Assembly (NCBI RefSeq): GCF_001625085.1
Contig: NZ_BDAW01000056.1
Coordinates: 1-54,283, forward strand
Reading direction: 5' to 3'
DNA: 54,283 bases
DNA from: Nocardia acidivorans NBRC 108247
Lineage (GTDB): Bacteria > Actinomycetota > Actinomycetes > Mycobacteriales > Mycobacteriaceae
This document shows positions 22,613-30,868 of the stretch, piece after piece (positions within the stretch are counted from its first letter, which is position 1; every line of letters starts with the position of its first letter). Below the pieces are notes generated by a model. It did no database searches, had not been told where the DNA came from, and worked only from the letters and a program-made list of their open reading frames with translations. Position numbers and translations under genes: made by a program.

Positions 22613-23476
22613 ATGCCCTATGTGCGATCAGGTGCTGCCACGGTTCATTTCGTGACCAGCGACATACCCGGACCGACTCTCGTTCTCACCCATGGATTTC
22701 TGATGGACGAATCCATGTTCGAACCGATGCGCGAACCTCTGGCAGCTGCCGGAATCAATCTCGTAACAATCGACGCGCGGTGCCACGGACGCACACAGTC
22801 ACCCGATGGCGAACCATTCACCTACTGGGATATGGCGGCCGACACGTTGTCGGTCTTGGACGAATTGGGGATCGGGAAAGCGGTAATCGGCGGAATCGGC
22901 CAGGGCGGGTATATCGCGCTGCGCCTGGCACTGCTCGCCCCCGAACGCGTGCGCGGATTGGCGCTGATCGATACCGACGCCGGCGCCTGCACGGAGCATG
23001 AATTCGACTTCTACCACACGTTTTTCGAGCGCTGGGGCAGTACCGAACCGATGGCCCCGCTGGTCGCCGAACTCGCCCCGGTATTGATCGGCGGCAATGA
23101 TCCTCGACTGTGGCGGGCCTGGACCAGCCGCTGGTACAGCGGTGATCGCCGGGCCGTGCTGCCCGCGGCGCGCTGCCTGATGGAGCGGCGTTCGCTACTG
23201 CATCGGCTCTGCGAGATCGGCGCGCCCGCGCTGGTGATCCGGGGCAGCCAGGATGGCAGCAGTAGCGCGCAGAAGAATGCCGCCATGGCGGCGGGGCTGA
23301 TCAATGCCGATGGCGTGGTGACAATTCCGGGCGCGGGGCAGGGGGCGGCCTGGACGCACCCGGAGGTGTTGGCGCCCTTGCTGATTCGCCTGGTGCGCCG
23401 GGCGTCCGCGCGACCCGCGAATCCGATCGCCGCGGCGTCGGCGCTACCGCTGGTCGCCCCGCGCGTCCGGGCGTAG
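22613..23476 (+). CDS. Alpha/beta hydrolase-fold protein lacking catalytic Ser and His (probable pseudoenzyme)
   Basis: A 287-residue protein that follows the haloperoxidase/esterase type of alpha/beta hydrolase throughout: LTHGFLMDESMF (oxyanion strand), DARCHGRT, an acid Asp214 in IRGSQDGSSS. The nucleophile elbow, GMSxGG in close relatives, reads GIGQGG here, so the Ser is replaced by Gly96. The terminal GAGH that supplies the catalytic His reads GAGQ (Gln243). Two of three triad residues are therefore gone while the fold-forming sequence is intact and the frame is open. That argues for a non-hydrolytic role such as ligand binding, not decay. Its 3' end overlaps the convergent XRE gene by 33 bp. 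Confidence 0.82.
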   Translation: MPYVRSGAATVHFVTSDIPGPTLVLTHGFLMDESMFEPMREPLAAAGINLVTIDARCHGRTQSPDGEPFTYWDMAADTLSVLDELGIGKAVIGGIGQGGYIALRLALLAPERVRGLALIDTDAGACTEHEFDFYHTFFERWGSTEPMAPLVAELAPVLIGGNDPRLWRAWTSRWYSGDRRAVLPAARCLMERRSLLHRLCEIGAPALVIRGSQDGSSSAQKNAAMAAGLINADGVVTIPGAGQGAAWTHPEVLAPLLIRLVRRASARPANPIAAASALPLVAPRVRA

Positions 23477-24295
23477 GTGGTCCGGATCGAGCTGAATGCC
23501 GGGATCCGCGCACCAGGTGGGAATACCGAGGAAGATCTGAATCTGGGTGGGGTAGGCCGCGGAGAAGACGCTGAAGAGTTGCACATCAATGGCACGGCAG
23601 CGTCCGGTGAGATTGTCCTTGAGATGCATGATCGAACTGGGCCGCCCGTACGCGGCGATCCCCTCATCCCAAATATCCCGGAAGAGCCCGAAACTTCCCA
23701 GCTCGGCAAGGAAATCCGCGGACCAGGCGGTATCGCCGGAGCTGGCGATGAGACCGCGCAGCCAGTGCACGGTGAGCCGGACCTCCGCCTCCCATTCCAG
23801 CATGACCTCCCGAGCCAGGTCGTTGCCGAGAAACCAGCGCAGGATATTCACATCCCGATCGAGTCCGGGAAAGGCCTGTGCGTAACTGGCGTTGCAGGCC
23901 AGCACATTCCAGCGGGTGTCCACATACGCGGCCAGATTCGGCTCGTGCAGATCGAGCGCGCGGCGCATGTCATCGGTGATTTCGGCGCGGAGTTGCTCGA
24001 TCGAGGGGAATTCGCTGACACCCAGCCCGGCCAGATCCAGCAGGTGCCTGCGTTCCACCACCGACAGCGGGTCTATTCGGTCCAGATATCGGACCAGTGC
24101 GTCCACCACCTCGCGGGTCGGGTGGCCGCGGTCGCCCTTCTCCAAATGGCTGATGTAGCTGGCGCTCACGCCCGCGTTGAAGGCGAGTCTTTCGCGGGAT
24201 ACGCCCCGGGTATCGCGCAGCCTGCGCAGCAGGAGGCCGAAAGTCGGCGGTTGCAGTTCTTCGAAGTCTCGATTCGGTTTCACGCCCAACACCAC
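23444..24295 (-). CDS. XRE-family regulator with MmyB-like ligand-binding domain (paralogue A)
   Basis: A 283-residue protein. The N-terminal helix-turn-helix of XRE type reads LRRLRDTRGVSRERLAFNAG then SASYISHLEKGDRGHPTRE (about 17-60). The C-terminal part is the MmyB-like regulator ligand-binding domain (MLTR_LBD, PAS-like; for example NVLACNASYAQAFPG and NILRWFLGN). The GTG at 24295 has GGGAGAGGGAAC upstream; an ATG at 24337 is possible. The gene is paralogous to the one at 26411-27193, and the two flank the mobA-moeA fusion. MmyB-like regulators often control a neighbouring oxidoreductase or hydrolase and may bind fatty-acid-like ligands. Here the candidates are the divergent fusion or the convergent hydrolase-like gene. 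Confidence 0.88.
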   Translation of the reverse strand: MVLGVKPNRDFEELQPPTFGLLLRRLRDTRGVSRERLAFNAGVSASYISHLEKGDRGHPTREVVDALVRYLDRIDPLSVVERRHLLDLAGLGVSEFPSIEQLRAEITDDMRRALDLHEPNLAAYVDTRWNVLACNASYAQAFPGLDRDVNILRWFLGNDLAREVMLEWEAEVRLTVHWLRGLIASSGDTAWSADFLAELGSFGLFRDIWDEGIAAYGRPSSIMHLKDNLTGRCRAIDVQLFSVFSAAYPTQIQIFLGIPTWCADPGIQLDPDHLRPDARGDQR

Positions 24296-24488
24296 GCCGT
24301 TCCCTCTCCCACAAACATTCAGCAAACCAACCTTCATCGATCCGGTCCCCGTCGGTTCCGAACAGCGAGACCCGCTGCAACGCCTGCTGTGAACTGTGGC
24401 GAATCTCCCTGGACCCCCCGCAGCTCTGGCTTCGGATACTGCCATATGCGATTGTTCCGAAGTTCAAAACATGCTCATTTCTACTATG

Positions 24489-24561
24489 TGTCGAGACATA
24501 CCGCACAACTCGAGCATGATGAGCAATTGCTTGGCAAGCCTTGGAATCGCCTGTCGAGACA
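24489..24561. promoter_or_regulatory. Repeated TGTCGAGACA motif between XRE paralogue A and mobA-moeA
   Basis: The 340-bp gap 24296-24635 is A/T-richer than its flanks and holds no convincing gene. The 10-mer TGTCGAGACA occurs twice, at 24489-24498 and 24552-24561, 63 bp apart (six turns of helix) and both followed by A(T/C)ACC-like sequence. A TCGAGA core also occurs in the hairpin upstream of paralogue B (27222-27241). These are candidate binding sites for the XRE regulators; this is pattern-based only. Confidence 0.4.
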
Positions 24562-24635
24562 CCACTTCCACGGCCATCCGAGGGGTAGCCACTACGATCT
24601 TCAATCATGATCACCGCCCTGTCCGTGTACGCCTC

Positions 24636-26384
24636 GTGACGACCGTCGACGCGATAGTGCTCGCGGGCGGGCGGGCCAGCCGAATGGGCGGGGTGGACAA
24701 GCCCGCCATGGTGGTCGGCGGTAGATCGATGCTGGATGCGGCGCTTTCGGCGGTTTCGGACTGCGCACGCATCGTGGTCGTGGGACCGCATCGACCGGAA
24801 CTGCCGCCGGAAATCCTTCAGGCACAGGAGGTCCCGGCCGGGGGCGGACCGGTCGCCGCGATCGCCGCCGCCATGACGATGGTCGCGGGTTGCGAATTCC
24901 CCGCCGGGCATATTGTGGTGCTCGCCGCGGACATGCCATTTCTCACATCCGCGGCGGTGCACGAACTGCTCGCGCACGCAAGGGAATCCGGCAGTGACGC
25001 GGTGTTCGCGGCCGATGGTTCGGGGCGGCCGCAGTATCTGGTCGGCGTCTGGCGGCGCACCGCGCTGGCGGCGGCACTGAATCGCCTCGACTCGTTCGTC
25101 AATCGGCCGATGAAGGCCCTGGTGCCGATCGACACCGCGATGGTGACACTGGACGGCGTGCAGGATTGCGATACCCCCGATGAAGTCCAGCGGGCGCGCA
25201 CCGACGCGGGTCGTGCGGCCGCGCAGCTCTCCCTGGATCAGGCCCGTGATGAGTTGCGCCGGAACATTTCCCCACTACCCGTGCGCCGCGTCACCGTACG
25301 CTCCGCGCGCGGTGCCGCGCTGGCCGAACCGCTGCGCGCGGTCGAGGCGCTGCCCCGCTTCGATGTGAGCGCCATGGACGGTTACGCGGTGAGCGGGGAC
25401 GGACCCTGGCAGCTGCGCCGCGATATCGGCTTCGCGGGCGGGCAGCGGCCGGTGGGTTTGCTGCCCGGAGAAGCCGTGCGGATCGCCACCGGTGCACACG
25501 TCCCGGACGGCACCGACACGGTGGTGCGCGATGAATTCGCGCGGATCGAGACCGACGGCCTACTACATCGCCTGCCCGACAGTCCGATTCGCGATGATGT
25601 GCGGCGGCGCGGCGAGGATTGGCAGCCCGGAGCCGAACTCGCGCCGGTCGGCACGCCGGTCGGCACCGCGCTCATCTCGGTGGCCGCCGGCGCGGAGGTG
25701 ACCACGCTGGCGGTGCGCGGACCGGTGCGGGCGCGAATCGTCATGACCGGGGACGAGATTCGCAGCGAGGGTCCGCTGCACACCGGGCAGACCCGCGATT
25801 CGCTCGGGCCGATCCTGCCGGATCTGCTCGCCTGGTACGGCATCGGCACCGTGGACCGAGTCCACCTGCGGGACACCGCGAATGCCTTCGACGAGGTCTT
25901 CGCCGCCGCCTCGGACTGCGATCTGCTGGTCATTGTCGGCGCCACCGGCCGCGGTGCGGCGGACCAGCTGCGCGGCGCCCTGGATCGCGCCCGGGCCCGC
26001 GTCCTGCTGCACCGCCTGCGGCTGCGCCCCGGGGGTTCCACGGTCGCCGCGCAATTGACTTCGGGGCCAACGGTTCTGGGCCTGCCCGGTAATCCCTACG
26101 CGGCCGTGGCGACCCTGTTGGCGCTGGTACACGCGCTGGTCGAGGGCCTGACCGGAGCGATTCCCGCGCGCACGCTGATCGGACCGCTGGCCAATGCCGC
26201 CGAAATCTCCGGTCCCGCACCGCGAATCGTCCCCGCGCGTGCCGAACCCACCGGCGGCTTCACCGGCGACCCCGGCATCCGCACCGCCCATCTCGCCGGT
26301 CTGCTGGACCGTGACGGCCTGGTCATCGTCCCCGCCGACGCCGCGGACAATGCGCCGGTGGAATTCATCCCGCTCCCCCGCTGA
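24636..26384 (+). CDS. MobA-MoeA fusion: molybdenum cofactor guanylyltransferase plus molybdopterin molybdotransferase
   Basis: A 582-residue protein. Residues 1-190 are MobA-like: LAGGRASRMGGVDKP nucleotide-binding loop and LAADMPF with the metal-binding Asp. From about 195 a MoeA domain follows: FDVSAMDGYAV, RIATGAHVPDGTDTVV, RRGEDWQPG, VMTGDE and GLPGNPYAAV. MoeA inserts molybdate into adenylated molybdopterin, and MobA then attaches GMP. The molybdate-handling segment, usually TTGGxSxG, reads VGATGRGAADQ, and the following DSN region reads RDSLGPIL, so MoeA activity may be altered. The GTG start at 24636 is the last in-frame option before the LAGG loop. The bis-MGD enzyme NarG is encoded 12 kb downstream. 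It is flanked by two paralogous XRE regulators. Confidence 0.85.
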   Translation: MTTVDAIVLAGGRASRMGGVDKPAMVVGGRSMLDAALSAVSDCARIVVVGPHRPELPPEILQAQEVPAGGGPVAAIAAAMTMVAGCEFPAGHIVVLAADMPFLTSAAVHELLAHARESGSDAVFAADGSGRPQYLVGVWRRTALAAALNRLDSFVNRPMKALVPIDTAMVTLDGVQDCDTPDEVQRARTDAGRAAAQLSLDQARDELRRNISPLPVRRVTVRSARGAALAEPLRAVEALPRFDVSAMDGYAVSGDGPWQLRRDIGFAGGQRPVGLLPGEAVRIATGAHVPDGTDTVVRDEFARIETDGLLHRLPDSPIRDDVRRRGEDWQPGAELAPVGTPVGTALISVAAGAEVTTLAVRGPVRARIVMTGDEIRSEGPLHTGQTRDSLGPILPDLLAWYGIGTVDRVHLRDTANAFDEVFAAASDCDLLVIVGATGRGAADQLRGALDRARARVLLHRLRLRPGGSTVAAQLTSGPTVLGLPGNPYAAVATLLALVHALVEGLTGAIPARTLIGPLANAAEISGPAPRIVPARAEPTGGFTGDPGIRTAHLAGLLDRDGLVIVPADAADNAPVEFIPLPR

Positions 26385-26410
26385 CGCGCTGGATCGGGCG
26401 GTTGCCGAGG

Positions 26411-27193
26411 TCAGCCGTTGAGGCCGAGGATGGCCAGCAGATGTCCCGGATGCGGGCCGGTGTCTATGCGCCCGGTCTGGGCATAGACCTTGCGGCGCAG
26501 TCCGGTGACCGGATTGCGTACGTGCAGGGACCATACGTGCGGCGCGAACGCCACCCCACCCTCGGCCCAGGCCTGGCGGAATTTGGGGAATTCGCCGAGT
26601 TCGGCCAGCAGATCGGTGAAGCCGGTGACATCGCCGGAGCGGCCGATCAGCCCGCGCATCCACCGAACCACCTGGCGCACATCGGATTCCCAATTCACCA
26701 TGACGCGGGTCGCGAGTTCATTGCCGAAGAACCAGCGCAGCATATTGCCGTCGTCGGAGACCCCGGGGAAGGCGTCTTCCCAACTGTCGTTCCAGGCGAG
26801 CACATTGGCGCGGACATCGAGATAGGCGGCCAGATTCGGCCGGTGCAGATCCAATACCCGGCGCATATCGGGGGTGATCGCCGCGCGCAACTGGTCCACG
26901 GTGGGCATCTCCCCGCTGCCCAGTCCGGCGAGATCGGTGAGTTGTCGATGTTCGGCGGAGCTGAGCGGATCGAGTCGATCAAGATAGCGAGTAAGCGCTT
27001 CCACAACTTCGCGAGTCGGATTTCCCCGATCGCCTTTCTCCAAATGCGTTATGTAACTTGCGCTTACACCCGCATTGAAGGCAAGTCGTTCACGGGAGAC
27101 CCCGCGGCCGTCGCGTAACCGGCGCAGCAGATTCCCGAAAGTGGGTGCCTCGAGCTCCCGAGATTCATGCCCGCATGCCATATCGGCGACCAC
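26411..27193 (-). CDS. XRE-family regulator with MmyB-like ligand-binding domain (paralogue B)
   Basis: A 260-residue protein that aligns over its length with the regulator at 23444-24295. The helix-turn-helix segment (RLAFNAGVSASYI then HLEKGDRG) is almost identical, and the sensor domain keeps DMRRVLDLHRPNLAAYLD and NMLRWFFGNEL. The C-terminal 40 residues diverge. GTG at 27193 is chosen because AAGGGAG lies 5 nt upstream; an ATG at 27226 is also in frame. It is convergent with mobA-moeA (26-bp gap). The similarity suggests local duplication, with the two copies likely recognising the same or related operators. Confidence 0.88.
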   Translation of the reverse strand: MVADMACGHESRELEAPTFGNLLRRLRDGRGVSRERLAFNAGVSASYITHLEKGDRGNPTREVVEALTRYLDRLDPLSSAEHRQLTDLAGLGSGEMPTVDQLRAAITPDMRRVLDLHRPNLAAYLDVRANVLAWNDSWEDAFPGVSDDGNMLRWFFGNELATRVMVNWESDVRQVVRWMRGLIGRSGDVTGFTDLLAELGEFPKFRQAWAEGGVAFAPHVWSLHVRNPVTGLRRKVYAQTGRIDTGPHPGHLLAILGLNG

Positions 27194-27221
27194 CGCATCT
27201 CCCTTCAGCTTGCCCGGATAG

Positions 27222-27241
27222 GGCATCTCGTTCGAGATGCC
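27222..27241. promoter_or_regulatory. Palindrome GGCATCTCG-TT-CGAGATGCC upstream of XRE paralogue B
   Basis: A perfect 9-bp inverted repeat with a 2-bp centre, 28 bp upstream of the chosen GTG start and 104 bp downstream of the ABC-transporter operon on the same strand. It could be the regulator's own operator or a terminator hairpin for the transporter operon. No T-run follows, which favours the operator. Confidence 0.45.
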
Positions 27242-27345
27242 GCCGGGTTGCCCCCACCGGTGGATGCTCGCACAAATCGGGTCGGTGACGCGTACGCGCG
27301 ACTATCCCTGTTTGTATATGTCACCGATCCTGTTCGGAATTCCGA

Positions 27346-29022
27346 TCATGCCCCCAGTGCGAGCCGCGGGTGTTCCGGCGCGGATTCCACACGGCGCGCG
27401 CGGACCGGATCCGGTGCGGGCACGGCCGCCAGCAGGCGGCGCGTGTAATCCTGTTCAGGATTACCGAAAACGTCCGTCACCGGGCCGCTTTCCACCACAT
27501 TTCCCGCCTTCAGGACCACCACGCGATCGGCTATCGAGTTGATCACCGCGAGATCGTGACTGATGAATAGGCAGGCGAATCCATATTCCTCGCGCAGATC
27601 GGTGAACAGGTCCAGTACCTGTGCCTGAACCGAGACATCCAGGGCGCTGGTGGGCTCGTCCGCCACCAATAGCCGGGGCGCGAGCGCGAGCGCCCGGGCA
27701 AGCGCGACACGCTGACGCTGACCGCCGGAGAGTTCGGCGGGCCGACGCGCGGCGTAGTCGCGGGGCAGGCGGACCGACTCCAGTAGATCGCCGACCTTGG
27801 CGCGCAGCAGCGCCCCGGACGCGGCCCGATGCACCAGCAGCGGCTCACCGATCGAGTCCTCCAGGGTGCGGCGCGGGTCCAGGGAGGCGGTGACATCCTG
27901 GTGCACCAGGGCCACGTTCTTGCGCAGACCGCGCAGCTCGCGTGCGCCCAGACCGTTCAGGCGCACGCCCTGCAGCACCACCTCGCCACCGGCGGCGGGC
28001 ACCAGGCCCAGGGCCGTGCGACCGAGAGTGCTCTTACCGGAACCGGATTCGCCGACCAGGCCGATCACCTCGCGCGGTGCGACGGTGAGCGAGACGTCCC
28101 GCAGCGCCGGGAACTCTTTGCGCCCGCGTCGATACACCACCGACAGGTGCGAAATACGCAGGACGGGTTCCTGTTCCGAGGGGTCGGCGGCGGTCGCACC
28201 GGGTCCGGTCGCGGGGTCGCCCACGGCCGCGACGGATGCGGTGACGCCGGGCAGGGTGGGGACGGCATCGAGCAGGGTCCGCGTATAGCTCTCGCGCGGT
28301 TCGGCGAAAAGGTCGTGGACGCCCAGGGTTTCGACGACCCGACCGGCCCGCATGACCACCACTCGATCCGCGATCGCGGCCACGACCCCGAGATTGTGCG
28401 TGATGAAGAGGATGGCGGTACCGGTGCGGGACTGCAATTCCCGCAGCAGCTCCAGGATTTCGGCCTGGACGGTGACATCCAGGGCGGTGGTCGGCTCATC
28501 GGCGATGAGCAGATCGGGCTCACCCGAGAGCGCCAGGGCGATCACCACGCGCTGTTTCTGCCCGCCGGAGAGCTGATGCGGATACCAGTCGACGCGCTTG
28601 TCCGGCTCGGGGATGTCGACCAGGCGCAGCAGTTCGATGGCGCGAGACCTGGCCTGTGCCTTGCGCACCGGGCCGCGCGCCCGCAGCGCCTGCGCGATCT
28701 GAGTGCCGATCTTCTGCACCGGATTGAGCGCGGTCTGCGGTTCCTGGAAGACCATGGCGGCGCGGGTACCGCGCAGGGCGCGCAGTTCGGCGTCGGCGGT
28801 GCCGATGATCTCGGTGTCGCCCAGGCGAATCGAACCCTCGGCCCGCGCGCCCTCGGGCAGCAATCCGAGAACAGCGCGGGCGGTCAGCGATTTCCCGGAG
28901 CCGGATTCTCCGACCAGTGCCACCGTCTCACCCCGGCCCACCCGCACGTCGACGCCGTCGACCACGGTGCGAGCGCCGAAGCGCACCACCAGGTTCCGGA
29001 TATCCAGCAGTGTCTCGCTCAT
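27346..29022 (-). CDS. Fused oligopeptide/dipeptide-type ABC transporter ATPase (DppD-DppF fusion)
   Basis: 558 residues with two complete nucleotide-binding domains. Domain 1: Walker A GESGSGKS (about 38), signature LSGGQKQR, Walker B LLIADEPT, H-loop ITHN. Domain 2: Walker A GESGSGKS, signature LSGGQRQR, Walker B LLVADEPT, H-loop ISHD. Each ends with the oligopeptide-family tail (DLFAEPRESYTRTLL; DVFGNPEQDYTRRLLAAVP). The linker (about 255-290) is Ala/Pro/Gly-rich. One polypeptide therefore replaces the usual two ATPase subunits. The ATG at 29022 overlaps the stop of the upstream permease gene (ATGA), the last of three such overlaps in the operon. The substrate is not defined by the ATPase. 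Confidence 0.92.
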   Translation of the reverse strand: MSETLLDIRNLVVRFGARTVVDGVDVRVGRGETVALVGESGSGKSLTARAVLGLLPEGARAEGSIRLGDTEIIGTADAELRALRGTRAAMVFQEPQTALNPVQKIGTQIAQALRARGPVRKAQARSRAIELLRLVDIPEPDKRVDWYPHQLSGGQKQRVVIALALSGEPDLLIADEPTTALDVTVQAEILELLRELQSRTGTAILFITHNLGVVAAIADRVVVMRAGRVVETLGVHDLFAEPRESYTRTLLDAVPTLPGVTASVAAVGDPATGPGATAADPSEQEPVLRISHLSVVYRRGRKEFPALRDVSLTVAPREVIGLVGESGSGKSTLGRTALGLVPAAGGEVVLQGVRLNGLGARELRGLRKNVALVHQDVTASLDPRRTLEDSIGEPLLVHRAASGALLRAKVGDLLESVRLPRDYAARRPAELSGGQRQRVALARALALAPRLLVADEPTSALDVSVQAQVLDLFTDLREEYGFACLFISHDLAVINSIADRVVVLKAGNVVESGPVTDVFGNPEQDYTRRLLAAVPAPDPVRARRVESAPEHPRLALGA

Positions 29023-29912
29023 CCGATCCTCCGGGCGCGGCCCAGTGCCTGGGCGATCAATAGGAATCCGAGGGTCAGGCCGGAGACCACCAGCAGCGGT
29101 CCGATGGCGAAGGCCGGGTTGGCGTCGAGATTGCCGATGGACTCGGAGATGAGCGATCCCAGTGAGGGATCCGGCGGCCGCACCCCGATGCCGATGAAGC
29201 TCATGGCGCTCTCGACGAAAACCGCCAGGGACATGGACAGTGCCAGCTGCACCGTCAACGGCTCGATCACATTGGGCAGCACGTGTTTCCGCAGCGTCCA
29301 CCAGGTGTCCGCGCCGATGACCTCGGCCGCCTCCACGAACGGCTGCTCCCGCACCGCGAGGATGGCGGTGCGGATCTGCCTGCCGAAGATGGGTATTTCG
29401 GCGGCGATGATGACCACGATCACGGCCTGTACGCCCGGTCCGGTGACCGCGGACAGCGCGATGGCGAAGATGAGCGCCGGGAAGGCGAGGATCAGGTCGA
29501 AGATGCGCTGGGTGATCACATCGGCAATGGTGTTGACACTGGCCAGGAGTCCGGTCAGCGCGCCGAGCAGCGCACCGGCGGGCACCGCCACCAGCGCGAT
29601 GAACAGATCGATGCGAATGCCGTAGAGCACGCGCGTGAACACATCTCGATTGACATTGTCGGTGCCGAGCCAGTGCTCGGCGCTGGGCCCGAGCAGGTTC
29701 GCGCCCGGAATCTGTCGCAGCGGATCGACTGTCGTGAGCAGTCCGGCGGCCAGGCCCGCGAGGGCGATGATCGCGACCAGGAGGACTCCGGCCAGGCCCT
29801 GCCCCCTGCGCAGTGCCTGCCAAAGCGATCGCGACGAATTCGGTTCGCGCCCGGTGCTTTCCACCGGATCCCCGGTACCGTCCACCGGTTCGGCGAGTGC
29901 GAGGTCCCTCAT
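29019..29912 (-). CDS. ABC transporter permease, DppC/OppC type
   Basis: 297 residues. An N-terminal cytoplasmic tail and a first membrane helix (GVLLVAIIALAGLAAGLL) are followed by the OppC N-terminal motif with LGPSAEHWLGTDNVNRDVFTR. The permease core has about five further helices, and the EAA loop reads EAAEVIGADTWWTLRKHVLP. This partner of the DppB-type subunit forms the inner-membrane channel. Its start ATG at 29912 overlaps the stop of the upstream permease gene by 4 nt. Confidence 0.92.
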   Translation of the reverse strand: MRDLALAEPVDGTGDPVESTGREPNSSRSLWQALRRGQGLAGVLLVAIIALAGLAAGLLTTVDPLRQIPGANLLGPSAEHWLGTDNVNRDVFTRVLYGIRIDLFIALVAVPAGALLGALTGLLASVNTIADVITQRIFDLILAFPALIFAIALSAVTGPGVQAVIVVIIAAEIPIFGRQIRTAILAVREQPFVEAAEVIGADTWWTLRKHVLPNVIEPLTVQLALSMSLAVFVESAMSFIGIGVRPPDPSLGSLISESIGNLDANPAFAIGPLLVVSGLTLGFLLIAQALGRARRIG

Positions 29913-30868
29913 ACCCGGCCTCCGATCCGAATGCGAGGATCGAGGTAGGCGTGCACCACATCGGTGGTGAGCTGGATGATCACGAATACTCCCACCGAGA
30001 ACAGCAGCAGCGCCTGCACCACCGGATAATCGCGCCGATTGATGCCCTGTTCGATCAACTGGCCGATACCCGGCCAGGCGAAGGCCGCCTCCACCAGCAC
30101 CGCACCGCCGAGCAGCTGCCCGGTCTGGATGCCCAGCACGGTCAGCAGCGTGGGCAGGGCATTGCGCAGCGCGCCGCGGGTGACGATCTGCCGATGCGAG
30201 ATCCCCAGTGCGCGTGCGGTCAGCACATACGGCTCGCGCAGTTCGGTGCGCAGTGATTCGGCGAGAAAGCGACTCAGCGCCGCCATCACCGGCAATGACA
30301 GGCAGATCGAGGGCAGCAGCAGATACTGCACGGCGATATCGGGTTCGGCGATGAACCCGTCCGGCGGAATGCCACCGGCGGGCAGGATCGGAATGGCGAT
30401 GGCGAAGACCAGCACCAGCAGCACGCCGGTCACGAAGACCGGCACCGCGACGGCGACCGTATTGACCGCCGCCACCAGGGCATTGAGCCAGCGCCTGTCC
30501 CAGAGCACCGCGGAGATGCTCACCGCCAGGCTCACCGTGATCGCCAGGAACAGCGAGAATGCCGTCAGCACAAGGGTATTGGTGAGCCCGCGCCCGACCA
30601 GATCGGAAATCTGCCCGCCGATGATGTACGACCGGCCCAGATCGCCGGTGAACACCCCGTGCAACCAGCTCAGATACTGTGCCGGAATCGACCGGTCCAG
30701 TCCCAGCTGATGCCGGATGCTCGCAATGGTTTCCGGGGTGGCATCGGGTCCGGCCAGGGTCTGCGCCGGATCGCCGGGCACCAGTCGCAGCAGCAGGAAG
30801 ATCAGCACGGATGCGCCGAACAGCACCGCGACGGCGGAGGGCACCCGGCGCAGCAGGTACGCGATCAT
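29909..30868 (-). CDS. ABC transporter permease, DppB/OppB type
   Basis: 319 residues beginning MIAYLLRRVPSAVAVLFGAS, the typical OppB/DppB N terminus. It includes the family segment RLVPGDPAQTLAG and the LGLDRSIPAQYLSWL periplasmic motif. The EAA loop is YVLTARALGISHRQIVTRGAL, and about six transmembrane helices are visible. The true start is the ATG at 30868, which overlaps the stop codon of the binding-protein gene (ATGA); the open frame upstream of it lies inside that gene and is not coding. Confidence 0.93.
   Translation of the reverse strand: MIAYLLRRVPSAVAVLFGASVLIFLLLRLVPGDPAQTLAGPDATPETIASIRHQLGLDRSIPAQYLSWLHGVFTGDLGRSYIIGGQISDLVGRGLTNTLVLTAFSLFLAITVSLAVSISAVLWDRRWLNALVAAVNTVAVAVPVFVTGVLLVLVFAIAIPILPAGGIPPDGFIAEPDIAVQYLLLPSICLSLPVMAALSRFLAESLRTELREPYVLTARALGISHRQIVTRGALRNALPTLLTVLGIQTGQLLGGAVLVEAAFAWPGIGQLIEQGINRRDYPVVQALLLFSVGVFVIIQLTTDVVHAYLDPRIRIGGRV

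Noticed and set aside
24396..24635. N-terminal extension of the MobA-MoeA fusion
   Set aside because: Codon usage is A/T-rich and unlike the gene; the sequence before the GTG at 24636 has no MobA similarity and holds repeated regulatory-like motifs.
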